Shown here in pieces: positions 25,195-33,938 of a DNA stretch of 64,000 nt (position 1 is the stretch's first letter; every line of letters begins with the position of its first letter). Location: positions 1 through 64,000 of IMG/VR virus record IMGVR_UViG_3300010367_000050; one strand, written 5' to 3'. The stretch is from a virus. The translations under genes and the position numbers were made by a program. Below the pieces are notes generated by a model that worked only from the letters and a program-made list of their open reading frames with translations, was not told the DNA's origin and ran no database searches.

Positions 25195-25953
25195 TTATTG
25201 AAAGACAAAGCGCCAGTTGTACCTGGCGGGCTTCATGAATTCCACAATGGTAGCGATCTCATCCAACAGATTGTCGTTGGCTCCAAACATGAAGTAGGGG
25301 TCCGCGTACAAGTCAGTGACTTCATCTGCAGACACAGTCCTATTCCAAATTCTCACGTATTCCAAAGCTGGATTGTTGTAGAAACTTTCCAATTCAGGAA
25401 GGTCTGAAAACTTTGAGATCGTAAGAAATCTGGCAGCTGGAGACTGAGTATCCGTTAGAATTCCATCGATGTAAGTGAATTGCCCAATTCCGGGGTCTTG
25501 TGAGATCACAACATGGCGTTGGTGATCAGAATTATCCCACGCTAAATACTCGATGGAGTATTTGCCGGCCAGGAAAACGTCCTCAGCTAAATTAGCATCG
25601 GCTCCCGAGAAGTCAATTCTCAGCGCAGGCCTCGCATCGGTTCCTACTGTAACCCAAGTTGCACCAGAACGAGTCGCGGTGTTCCCGCCAGCTACATCAT
25701 CAGCATTTCCTGCACCTTCCCATAGGGGCCAAAATTGCGGTATAAACTCTAATGATGGACCCTGCGCTATGGTCAGACTGGATGACGCGGGTTTAGCCCC
25801 GGCTATCCTACGCTTGACATAAACAATGAAAGTTGGAGAGTTGGGGTCATACAGAATTGTAGCCCCTTCTTCGACAGGGGGCGAAGAAGGGTCATAACCA
25901 CCCCACCCACCTTGACCCCAGCCGCCTTGACCCCATCCAATATTTGGACTCAT
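25195..25953 (-). CDS. tail protein with LamG/ConA-like domain and GWGQGGWG start
   Basis: 252 aa. It begins with GWGQGGWGQGGWGGY, a motif found again in the baseplate gpI-like protein at 31030. The middle and end (ATRSGATWVTVG, RIWNRTVSADEVTDLYADPYFMF) follow the laminin-G/ConA-like lectin layout, ending in a stretch with PARYNWRFVFQ. Probably a carbohydrate-binding tail component. The shared N-terminus suggests attachment to the same baseplate site as the 31030 protein. Confidence 0.65.
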   Translation of the reverse strand: MSPNIGWGQGGWGQGGWGGYDPSSPPVEEGATILYDPNSPTFIVYVKRRIAGAKPASSSLTIAQGPSLEFIPQFWPLWEGAGNADDVAGGNTATRSGATWVTVGTDARPALRIDFSGADANLAEDVFLAGKYSIEYLAWDNSDHQRHVVISQDPGIGQFTYIDGILTDTQSPAARFLTISKFSDLPELESFYNNPALEYVRIWNRTVSADEVTDLYADPYFMFGANDNLLDEIATIVEFMKPARYNWRFVFQ

Positions 25954-25959
25954 GTGTAA

Positions 25960-25997
25960 CCCTCGGTTTGAAGTATATCACAATCTCAAACCGAGGG
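25960..25997. terminator. 12-bp hairpin between fibre genes
   Basis: Inverted repeat CCCTCGGTTTGA/TCAAACCGAGGG with a 14-base loop in the gap downstream of the 26045 gene. No U-tract follows on the minus strand, so it may attenuate or stabilise mRNA rather than end it. Confidence 0.5.
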
Positions 25998-26044
25998 GTA
26001 GTTGATTCAGAATTACAGGCAACGCTGGTTACCATTGCAACAGG

Positions 26045-29000
26045 CTACCATGTCCAATAAATTGAAACATCGATTGTTGGAGCCGTTGCGCAAGTGCCAG
26101 AGCTTATAGCAATCCCATAATAATGTCCGCTTACTGTTGGAGTTACTCCTGATGCTTGGTAAACACCATCGGACGTACCTGTAAACAAGGTTTGTACAGT
26201 AGTTGCGGAACCATATACTGTTGATGGGCTTGTTCCTAAATCCATCAGGTTGATTGTGGGCGCAACCGTACAAGAAATCGAGCCTTCAAGACGCGCGGTG
26301 ATGAGCGGTCCAGTAGTACCGACATAGGTCGTATAAAATACATGACCTAGCATCGTTCCAGTTGCAAATACAGCAGGGGAAATAGTTGTACTGACATTCG
26401 TACTTATAAGCCCATTGTTAATTGCGTTTTGAACATATGCAGTTGTTGCAACTAACGTTGAACTATCAGCGCTTGTTTGAGTTGTGGCTGTTGTTCCATT
26501 AGGTAGCACTGTCGTATCGACAGCATTTAGGTTGGAATCTATTCCGACAATGTGGCCGCTGGTGAAGGTGCCCAACGCACTTAGTAATTTTGTGCCTGTT
26601 GTTCCTTGTACTCCTGTAAGTAGAGTGCTGCGACCAAAGAGTTCCAGACCTGTTTGCTTGAGGCCCCAGAGACGGTTGTTCAAGCTGTCGGAAAACAATG
26701 CTAAATAACCAGCAAATGAGGAGTCTGGTGATACAAAAATACCGCATCCGCCCGAAGGACAGGCACCACTGCTGCTGTTAGCCTTGATCCTGAAGATGGG
26801 AACAGTCCCAGTCATGAACCCAGTAGAAAAGGCAAAGTCCATGTTTGGATTGTTTGTGGCGGTTACTTGGAAATTGAATGGCTGAAGGCTAAGAACTCGG
26901 TCGTTTCCGTGAGTATTCCCGCACTGGAAAGCGTGAGACCAGCCATTGGTCATAATGTCAAATGAGCAATAATTGGCTCCGTTGGCTGCGTCTTGCGTCT
27001 TGATTCTCCAAGCTCCAGTACCGCCAAGTACGCTTCCCTGGGCGAAGTACACATTGTAGTTGTTGTCTGGAGTTTTGAACCCGGCCACTGTTCCAAAGTC
27101 TATTGGAGTAGCTGGAGAGTTCACTACAAGATAACCTGACGGGTTCCATTTGCTAGCTGTGTAAACTGTGCCAGCGCCACCAGTATCATACATACAAGGA
27201 TTGGTCTTTGTATTCGTGTAAAGGGCTGTGTCATAAACCACGATTGGACCAGAATATCCAGCTGTTCGAATCAAAGAGTAATAGAACGCCCCGAGAATGG
27301 GTCGAGGTAGACAAATTTGAATGTAATTGGTTGCACTCAGAGTTGCAGGCCCAGTAGTGACGTTGACTACAGGAGAACAACCACTGGGGTTGAGATTACC
27401 GCCTCCAGCTGCGCAAATCATGTAAGATGCTGAGGTACTTCCTACTGCCGCTGGAGGAATATAAACAGTAGGAGTTGTAAGAGTGTCCGGTTGGGTGACG
27501 AGAGCGCCTTTGCTAATAATTCCACCCAGTGCTGTTATTTGATGAAGTGCAGGATCAAAATACAATCCAACGCCTCCAGTCCTGGTAAACTTTACTGAAG
27601 GGGCTGTTACGGACCCTTGACCAACTTCAATAGCAGTGAATGCCTTAGTCGCAAAAAGATCCTGCGGCGGAATTCCTCCAACTTGTTGAGCAATCGAATT
27701 TAGCAAAGCTCGCCCACCAGGACCAATGTGGGTGGTAGGGTCACTAACTCCAAATAACAACCTGGTGAGTCCATCATGTGAGTTGGGTTGAGCAAAACCT
27801 ACATCAAGAAACATCGCGTTGCCGCTTACGCCACGATTGATCTGGTTTACTTGAGCCATTATTGCTTGATCTAAAGGACCAACCGCGTTTACAGTGGAAG
27901 TATTGCCTGCTTGGTACGCATCAACCCAAACTAAATCTGCGGTGTACGCTCGGCATTGCGTATCCCACCCGTAACCAGCTGCGTTACAAGCTGTCGATGT
28001 GCCATAGGTAGCTGCTTTGGTTACGTGTTGAGCGTTTGTGCGATCGTAGTCCTTTTGGAAGTAGGTTTCGATTCCATTCCCAGCTTCAGTCCTGTTATCG
28101 AAGTACTGCACATACGTTGTGTCTGGAATTGGCATTCCATTGTACCACGGAGCAGTATACGAGTCTGGAGCCGCAAACAAGCTATCATAGCTCGAACCGC
28201 CGAAGCCCATGTCTTCAATAACAATACCACTCTGGTTAGGGTTGTAAAGACCAAATCCCACGATCTTCACCGCATCGCCAGAGTTTGTTACCTTCACATA
28301 GCCAATTCCATCATGAGTGACCCTAGCTTCTTGAATGCTTATGTTTGATGTGAGAAGATTCCCCCATGTTGGCAATGAACCAGTACAACTTCCCCCGGTT
28401 ACAGTTATGGTAGATGTGTATGGGTTATATCCACTGCCCTGACTGGTAACAGTGACATGATCAATCTGACCTAGAGAATTAGGAAACGCAGTACCAACGA
28501 ATCCTGTGCCTCCAGTAGCTCCAAGAGTGAGTGTTCCACATCCAGACCCGCTGCCTACACCAAGCACTCCAACAGCAACAATACCTCCAGTAGCAGCGCA
28601 TGAACTTGGTTGGGTGCTAGAGAGAGTTTCGTTGAAATAGTTGAGACCGTCAGAAGACGTTTGAATATTGATGGTAGATGGCTTACCGTCGCACAGATAG
28701 AAGACGGAAGCCTGCTGCATATTGCGCTGTCGTGTATCTGTGCCCATTTGCGCTGAAACAAGATTGAATGTCAGAGTACCAGTAGTACTGGACGAACCCA
28801 GGATAAGGGACGAACCATTTGGAGTTGTGGGGTCTGGTGCCCCGTTAGGGGAAAGCGTTACAGAACCACTGGTACCGGAATTCAGATTGATTGAGCCCTG
28901 ACCGAGTCCATAGAAACCTTCATTGTTAGCTCCACCAGTATGCGCTGTACTAGTGAAATATCCAGCTACACCCAATCCAAAAGACTGCTGCATAATGGAA

Positions 29001-29839
29001 TAAAAGGTTGCAAAAGCACTTACGGAGTCACCGTGAAATCTAACAGCCCACTGAACAAGGGAGGGTATTCCTGTGATAGAGGGAGTTACGCCGTTGTTGA
29101 GGAGATCAATCCAGTGGGACTTGATGGTCCCCTCACGCGGGTAATAATCTTTGCGTTGAGTGGTAGGCTGGAAAAAGTTATTGCCTCGACTTCCAAACGT
29201 CTTCCCAGCGCGGTCATCCACAACCTGTGTCGTGCATGTTGGCGTCATGTAGTTTGGAGTATTGTCAACTGTATCAGTAACAGTTGAGTTCGCAGGTACA
29301 TACACATTCAAATTTGTGGCTGGTGCGCAAGCTGCTGTGTAAGCCGCTTGGATAGTGGCGTATGTTACGCCATCAGCTATTACCAGTCCTAATGCCGAAG
29401 TTGAACCTCCATTGGATGTTGAAATAACGTTGTACCCGGAGGTATCCGAAAAGGCCACTCCACTCTGTCCGTTAGCAAAGACAGCAGATGAGCCCGTTGT
29501 AGCCTTGACGCACACATTCTTACCGCCCAGTGTATTGTTCTTGACGTACACCGCCCTGCCAGGAGAGATTGGAAGAATCAAGCACCTGTCTGCAGTCAAA
29601 GAGACAGAGCTTGAAACGATGAAGGTGCCACGGAAGGGTCCGTCAGCGGCAGGAACAGTGCATCCGCTGGGAGATACGATATCGCAATCCGCATTGCCAA
29701 TCACAATAGACGACAACCCGTGATCGCTGTCCGTGGGCGAGTTTACTGTTGAGTGGGCACTCAAGCCGATACCCTGAGCATAGCTCATTGTCCCAGCAAA
29801 GGCCAACAGCAGAGCAAGAAATAATTTGCGCATTTTCAC
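26045..29839 (-). CDS. large tailspike/fibre with signal peptide and SGNH-hydrolase-like domain
   Basis: 1264 aa. The N-terminus is a Sec signal peptide (MKMRKLFLALLLAFAGTMSYAQ), strange for a virion protein. FHGDSVS at 268-274 (Ser272) matches the first SGNH block and DPTTHIGPGG at 700-709 the Asp/His block, so an esterase acting on surface polysaccharide is likely; about 430 residues of beta-rich sequence lie between them. Fibrous Thr/Ser/Gly-rich strands dominate the rest, with a C-terminal domain like a fibre knob. The acetyl-esterase idea rests on these two blocks only. Confidence 0.65.
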   Translation of the reverse strand: MKMRKLFLALLLAFAGTMSYAQGIGLSAHSTVNSPTDSDHGLSSIVIGNADCDIVSPSGCTVPAADGPFRGTFIVSSSVSLTADRCLILPISPGRAVYVKNNTLGGKNVCVKATTGSSAVFANGQSGVAFSDTSGYNVISTSNGGSTSALGLVIADGVTYATIQAAYTAACAPATNLNVYVPANSTVTDTVDNTPNYMTPTCTTQVVDDRAGKTFGSRGNNFFQPTTQRKDYYPREGTIKSHWIDLLNNGVTPSITGIPSLVQWAVRFHGDSVSAFATFYSIMQQSFGLGVAGYFTSTAHTGGANNEGFYGLGQGSINLNSGTSGSVTLSPNGAPDPTTPNGSSLILGSSSTTGTLTFNLVSAQMGTDTRQRNMQQASVFYLCDGKPSTINIQTSSDGLNYFNETLSSTQPSSCAATGGIVAVGVLGVGSGSGCGTLTLGATGGTGFVGTAFPNSLGQIDHVTVTSQGSGYNPYTSTITVTGGSCTGSLPTWGNLLTSNISIQEARVTHDGIGYVKVTNSGDAVKIVGFGLYNPNQSGIVIEDMGFGGSSYDSLFAAPDSYTAPWYNGMPIPDTTYVQYFDNRTEAGNGIETYFQKDYDRTNAQHVTKAATYGTSTACNAAGYGWDTQCRAYTADLVWVDAYQAGNTSTVNAVGPLDQAIMAQVNQINRGVSGNAMFLDVGFAQPNSHDGLTRLLFGVSDPTTHIGPGGRALLNSIAQQVGGIPPQDLFATKAFTAIEVGQGSVTAPSVKFTRTGGVGLYFDPALHQITALGGIISKGALVTQPDTLTTPTVYIPPAAVGSTSASYMICAAGGGNLNPSGCSPVVNVTTGPATLSATNYIQICLPRPILGAFYYSLIRTAGYSGPIVVYDTALYTNTKTNPCMYDTGGAGTVYTASKWNPSGYLVVNSPATPIDFGTVAGFKTPDNNYNVYFAQGSVLGGTGAWRIKTQDAANGANYCSFDIMTNGWSHAFQCGNTHGNDRVLSLQPFNFQVTATNNPNMDFAFSTGFMTGTVPIFRIKANSSSGACPSGGCGIFVSPDSSFAGYLALFSDSLNNRLWGLKQTGLELFGRSTLLTGVQGTTGTKLLSALGTFTSGHIVGIDSNLNAVDTTVLPNGTTATTQTSADSSTLVATTAYVQNAINNGLISTNVSTTISPAVFATGTMLGHVFYTTYVGTTGPLITARLEGSISCTVAPTINLMDLGTSPSTVYGSATTVQTLFTGTSDGVYQASGVTPTVSGHYYGIAISSGTCATAPTIDVSIYWTW

Positions 29840-29848
29840 AATTCCCCT

Positions 29849-30973
29849 TTAGTTATTTGGCCTCGGGCTATAGGACCCAGAGATGTAAGTATTGACAGTT
29901 GCGTACAGGCACATACCCACCGAATCGCTGTGTTGATTGGTGAACGTGAATGAAGTGCCAGAGTCCATAACGAGAGCAAACCCCGATACTGTGTCTGTCC
30001 ATGATGAGTGGGTACAGCTGCCCGGAGTCGCAACGTAAATCTTCTGACCTCCAGTTGGAGAGTATGGACCGTACACCTTGTTTACAACAGTCGTTACTAC
30101 CCCAGCGTCTGTCAGAGTTCCCGACGTGTTTAGAGTACAGTTGTTGCTACTGGCAGAACACGAGGTGGCTCCAGTAGTTCCAACTCCACCGAACGTACGG
30201 GCGTTCCAACTTACAGTCGTTGATTGTGTCTTGGGAACTCCGTTCCCGGTCGCGTTCAGGGTGAACGTTGTTGAACTCGCTGAATGTTTTACAAATGAGC
30301 CTGTTACCGAGCCGCTGGTGAACGGGCTACTGAGAGTTGTAGGAGAACTGATGCTGTCGGTATTGGTGATGGTAGCGACCGTTGGCGTCACCGAATACGC
30401 TGCGCTGAACGTTGGATTTGTCAGCGTTGTTCCAATCTCCAGCAACGTTGTAGGCGTCGTAAAGCTGTTGATGGTGAACGACGGACCTGACGAAATTGTG
30501 GTGGTACCCCCACCAGTGGAGATAGCAATGCCGTCACCGGCTACCAAGTTAGGAACATGATTGTCCACATATTGCTTCGTGGTCGCTTGCAACCCCGTAG
30601 TTGGGTCAGCAGGCAGCACAATTGCTCCGGTCATAGTACCACCAGCCAACGGCAAGTAGCCTGCAATGGTTCCGCTGAAGGAGCCAGTGAGAAGGCTCAG
30701 ATTTCCGCTTTGATCAATGGACAAAAGGTGGGTTCCGTCATTCTTGTCGATGTAGAAGGTTCCTGAATTGCGCAACCTCCACGGAGCGGAATTGTCTCCT
30801 GTGAGATAGCCTTCCAGCATCGTCATATTGCCATTGGCCACCACATCCCAATTTGGGTAGCCTTTGGGTGGTATGTAGAACTTCAACTTGGGAGTCTGGT
30901 ACTGAGGCCCAAGCTGCGCCTGGGCTGATAACAGACCAAACAATAGTGTGATGGCAAATACAATCCGTCGCAT
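29849..30973 (-). CDS. tail-fibre-like protein with signal peptide and LPLAGGTMTG motif
   Basis: 374 aa. A Sec signal precedes the body (MRRIVFAITLLFGLLSAQAQ), cleavage after AQA. Residues ~100-135 hold YLPLAGGTMTGAIVLPADP, the repeat typical of phage tail fibres, followed by GLQATTKQYVDNH. The rest is Thr/Ser-rich beta repeats and a C-terminal tip with Cys. Sits beside the other two signal-bearing fibres; presumably a partner fibre. Confidence 0.7.
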   Translation of the reverse strand: MRRIVFAITLLFGLLSAQAQLGPQYQTPKLKFYIPPKGYPNWDVVANGNMTMLEGYLTGDNSAPWRLRNSGTFYIDKNDGTHLLSIDQSGNLSLLTGSFSGTIAGYLPLAGGTMTGAIVLPADPTTGLQATTKQYVDNHVPNLVAGDGIAISTGGGTTTISSGPSFTINSFTTPTTLLEIGTTLTNPTFSAAYSVTPTVATITNTDSISSPTTLSSPFTSGSVTGSFVKHSASSTTFTLNATGNGVPKTQSTTVSWNARTFGGVGTTGATSCSASSNNCTLNTSGTLTDAGVVTTVVNKVYGPYSPTGGQKIYVATPGSCTHSSWTDTVSGFALVMDSGTSFTFTNQHSDSVGMCLYATVNTYISGSYSPRPNN

Positions 30974-31029
30974 GGACTCTCCTTTGAGTCAGGTCTGACG
31001 GAGAGTAGGACACGCTGTCAATCAACAGA

Positions 31030-31494
31030 TTAGGACGTTGTAGTGCCGCCCAAAGTGCTTACACCGAGTCTCCAGCAGTACTCTAGGTCCACACGGATAG
31101 TCACGTTTGCCCCGGTGAGATAACGGATTGCTGAGATCATACCCTGCTTCGTACCCCTGCGAGCATAGATGTCTGTCAACTGTTCCAGCTTGTTGCCAGC
31201 TTTCCAGCGTTCAGGAGTCATGAATGGAAACGGGGTGCCCAGCTTTTGAGCATTGTACGGGATGAAGTCCACGGGCGAATTTCTGACAACGCCGATCTGG
31301 CTCAATAGAACAGTAGCATCCTGTACCTCTTGTTGCTGGGAAGTGTACGCTTCAGCAAAATCCACAAGAGACCCGTCGTCCACTGTGATGTAGATTCCAG
31401 GTATGATCTCAAGTATGTCAATGGGGGTTGCTGAATAGCCCCCATAGCCACCTTCGCCCCATCCGCCCTCGCCCCATCCGCTTTGTGGTGTCAT
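31030..31494 (-). CDS. P2 gpI-like baseplate protein
   Basis: 154 aa. The motif IYARRGTKQGMISAIRYLTG is the signature of tail protein I of P2-type baseplates, which caps the wedge and joins the fibres. The N-terminus GWGEGGWGEGGYGGY is shared with the 25195 protein. ATG overlaps the gpJ stop (ATGA). Located next to gpJ as in P2. The shared glycine-rich start is not part of ordinary gpI. Confidence 0.75.
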   Translation of the reverse strand: MTPQSGWGEGGWGEGGYGGYSATPIDILEIIPGIYITVDDGSLVDFAEAYTSQQQEVQDATVLLSQIGVVRNSPVDFIPYNAQKLGTPFPFMTPERWKAGNKLEQLTDIYARRGTKQGMISAIRYLTGANVTIRVDLEYCWRLGVSTLGGTTTS

Positions 31495-32921
31495 GAGAAA
31501 GTAACCGTCCCCAATACTGGAAATTCATTTACAGCTAGCTGTGTATCAGCAGGAGCAAGAATGGCAAGATTGCGAACCCCAGCAAGTTGCTGAAGAATGG
31601 CGATCTGAACAGATGTATAGATTCCCATACCGAACTCGGGTTTGAATCCGGAGTACCCATTGACTGGATCATACGCTGGATCATACATATTGATGAGAGC
31701 CTGGCGGATCACATTCTGTACGCTAACCTGTGTATAGCCTGTAGACACATTCAGCTGAATGTTGTAGTTCATCGTCCTGTACGTCGGGCCCATAACCACG
31801 ATCTCATGGCCAAGCACAACTGGCTTCGTCACTGTTAGCAGAGTGATTACGTCAGACTTCAACTGATCTGAAGGTTGTCCACCGCCCACCGGAACAATAA
31901 ACACTTCAATCATCTGACGTGGCAAGCTGGAAAGCGTCTTCCAGTTCACGGCCTGAGCTACCTGAACTCCAGGAATCTGAGTCACGGCGGACTCAATGTC
32001 GTCCAAAGTCAGCAGGGCTTGCGGAACCCGCAGATTGTCTACTGCGTGATAACGTACCTGATCCATGGTTTCCACATCGCCACCCGGAGTAGCCGCAAGA
32101 GCATTGATAGCCGTCAAACTCAAGGGCTGAGCGCTGCCAGCATCGTTGACGTCAGATACGGCATTGGTCAGCTGCTGAGCACCAATGGCTCCTTTGGATC
32201 CACCTCCTGTTTTGTATGACATTTGGATGTTGGCATTCACAGGCGGCTTCTTGCCAGTAGCTCCATTTCCAAAGATAACTGTCGACACGCCGTTTGAATT
32301 GGTATAGGTCGAGTAATGCGTGTCTGTAGCAAGGGAGTCGACAAAGTTTTTCACGAATGTCCAAGTTACCCCATTGACAACGACAACCACTTCGTCCGGC
32401 ATAACAGGGTAGTTGGTTAGATCGTACATCTGGTTAGCAGCACCAGTGCCGGTTGCGTTGTCAGTATATGACACCCACTGCTTCATCAAGACAGCGTCTG
32501 ATAGTGTGGCTCCGGCACGAATTACAACGGGCTCAGTGGTCTCATACACAATCCCAGGCAGGGTGGTGTTGAACTGAGTTCCGGCGGGAATTTCTGTATC
32601 TGCCGTGACTGCTGTTGCTGACTGAATCACCGCTGAAACATAGGAGGGTGTTTGCCAGCGTGGCGTGTATCCAAGGCCACGAGCGTGAGCAAACACATTC
32701 CTTGGATCCAATGCCTCCATGATGAAAGCTTCACGGGCCATACGATTGATGTATGCGAAGTTCATCTCTGCTACCATAGAGATGGCTTCAAGCAACATGA
32801 TCATATTGTTGGAGTCTTGGTTGTCGGTCCACTCCGGAAACTTGATGGTGAGGCGTGCGATCAACTCCTGAAGGAGACTGTCAGCAGTAACTGATGTCAA
32901 AGGAAGCTGGTCAACTGGCAT
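31491..32921 (-). CDS. baseplate J-like protein (gpJ/gp6 family)
   Basis: 476 aa wedge protein. N-terminal domain DSNNMIMLLEAISMVAEMNFAYINRMAREAF and IPAGTQFNTTL, and the middle DDIESAVTQIPGVQVAQAV, are hallmarks of gpJ. It bridges the baseplate rim and the gp25-like inner ring. The layout gp25-gpJ-gpI is the P2 order. Confidence 0.88.
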   Translation of the reverse strand: MPVDQLPLTSVTADSLLQELIARLTIKFPEWTDNQDSNNMIMLLEAISMVAEMNFAYINRMAREAFIMEALDPRNVFAHARGLGYTPRWQTPSYVSAVIQSATAVTADTEIPAGTQFNTTLPGIVYETTEPVVIRAGATLSDAVLMKQWVSYTDNATGTGAANQMYDLTNYPVMPDEVVVVVNGVTWTFVKNFVDSLATDTHYSTYTNSNGVSTVIFGNGATGKKPPVNANIQMSYKTGGGSKGAIGAQQLTNAVSDVNDAGSAQPLSLTAINALAATPGGDVETMDQVRYHAVDNLRVPQALLTLDDIESAVTQIPGVQVAQAVNWKTLSSLPRQMIEVFIVPVGGGQPSDQLKSDVITLLTVTKPVVLGHEIVVMGPTYRTMNYNIQLNVSTGYTQVSVQNVIRQALINMYDPAYDPVNGYSGFKPEFGMGIYTSVQIAILQQLAGVRNLAILAPADTQLAVNEFPVLGTVTFS

Positions 32922-32930
32922 GAAGGACTC

Positions 32931-33329
32931 CTACAGAGAGAATTGAACCTGCGTGTTTGCTGTGGACTCCGTAAAGTCCGGATTGATAACTGTGTAGTTG
33001 ATGGTGATATTGAAGTTGTTGGAAGTATCTGTATCAATGGTTATGTCAGACGCTTCAACCTTGACCCTGGGCTCCCATTTCTTGATAGCTTCCAGTATTA
33101 GGTTTGTAATCAATTGCTTGGTCGAATCCGAGGTGTCCTCAAACTGCATACGGCACACGCGGCAGCCGAATGTGGGATTCCAAGGACGCTCTCCAGGAAA
33201 CGTTTGGAGAATCTGCAACAATGAGGAGTTGATCAATGCAATAGTATTATTGCGGACATAGGTCAACCTGCCTACCGCAGCCTTGCTGATCATCGGAAAT
33301 GGGAATCCAGACTGTTGACTCAGACTCAT
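32931..33329 (-). CDS. gp25-like baseplate wedge protein
   Basis: 132 aa, gpW/gp25 family. The diagnostic motif GERPWNPTFGCRVCRMQFE (E-R-x-x-N-P-x-F-G-C) is present, and helices SSLLQILQTF and LITNLILEAIKKWEPRV fit the fold. It binds sheath to baseplate. Despite the family name no lysozyme activity is expected. Confidence 0.9.
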   Translation of the reverse strand: MSLSQQSGFPFPMISKAAVGRLTYVRNNTIALINSSLLQILQTFPGERPWNPTFGCRVCRMQFEDTSDSTKQLITNLILEAIKKWEPRVKVEASDITIDTDTSNNFNITINYTVINPDFTESTANTQVQFSL

Positions 33330-33350
33330 ATGGACCTCGTTGGATTATAT

Positions 33351-33938
33351 CTACACCATGCTAATAATGAGACCGCTCCGCACAGTAATCACCTTCCCAC
33401 TAGCCGTAAACACGCCGCTGGCTCCGGTAGCAAAGTCGGCGTTACCCTCCACGGATAGCTCGCCGGTTAGCGAGAGGTCACCATTTATAGAGAGATTCCC
33501 TTCCACTTGAATTCCTGCCGTAGCGACCTTGATGGACGTTTCCTCTACCCGTAACGTGATAGAATTATCAGAACGGTCTAGTACAATCCTAGCGCCCTCT
33601 TTGGTAATCAAGAGAATCTTGGAATTGGAAGCCTCGTCAGGGCTTTCTCCGGTACCCCACCACCCGCCAGACCAGAGCGGATATTCGGCTCTGCCATGAT
33701 CAAACTCTACGTACACCCAGTCTCCAACATCTGGAATATGCCATAATGAGAACGCGCCGGCAGCAGAGGCTATTGGTAGAGCCCACGTGTCAGGGTAGTC
33801 TTGAATGCCATGAACTTGTGGACAGTGCACCTTGATACGTCCAAGGTTGTTCGGGTCACTGTTATCAATAACTTTGGCCCTGTACTTGCCGTAGAACAGC
33901 CCACAATACTCTAGGCCATGTATAATCTCTTGGCTCAT
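33351..33938 (-). CDS. gp5/VgrG-like spike protein
   Basis: 195 aa cell-puncturing tip. N-terminal OB-fold: YRAKVIDNSDPNNLGRIKVHCPQV, WALPIASAAGAFSLWHIPDVGDWVYVEF, GRAEYPLWSGGWWGT. The C-terminal 80 residues form a repeating beta helix (GNLSINGDLSLTGELSVEG), the needle. No lysozyme domain is included. ATGA overlap with the gpD-like gene. Confidence 0.87.
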   Translation of the reverse strand: MSQEIIHGLEYCGLFYGKYRAKVIDNSDPNNLGRIKVHCPQVHGIQDYPDTWALPIASAAGAFSLWHIPDVGDWVYVEFDHGRAEYPLWSGGWWGTGESPDEASNSKILLITKEGARIVLDRSDNSITLRVEETSIKVATAGIQVEGNLSINGDLSLTGELSVEGNADFATGASGVFTASGKVITVRSGLIISMV

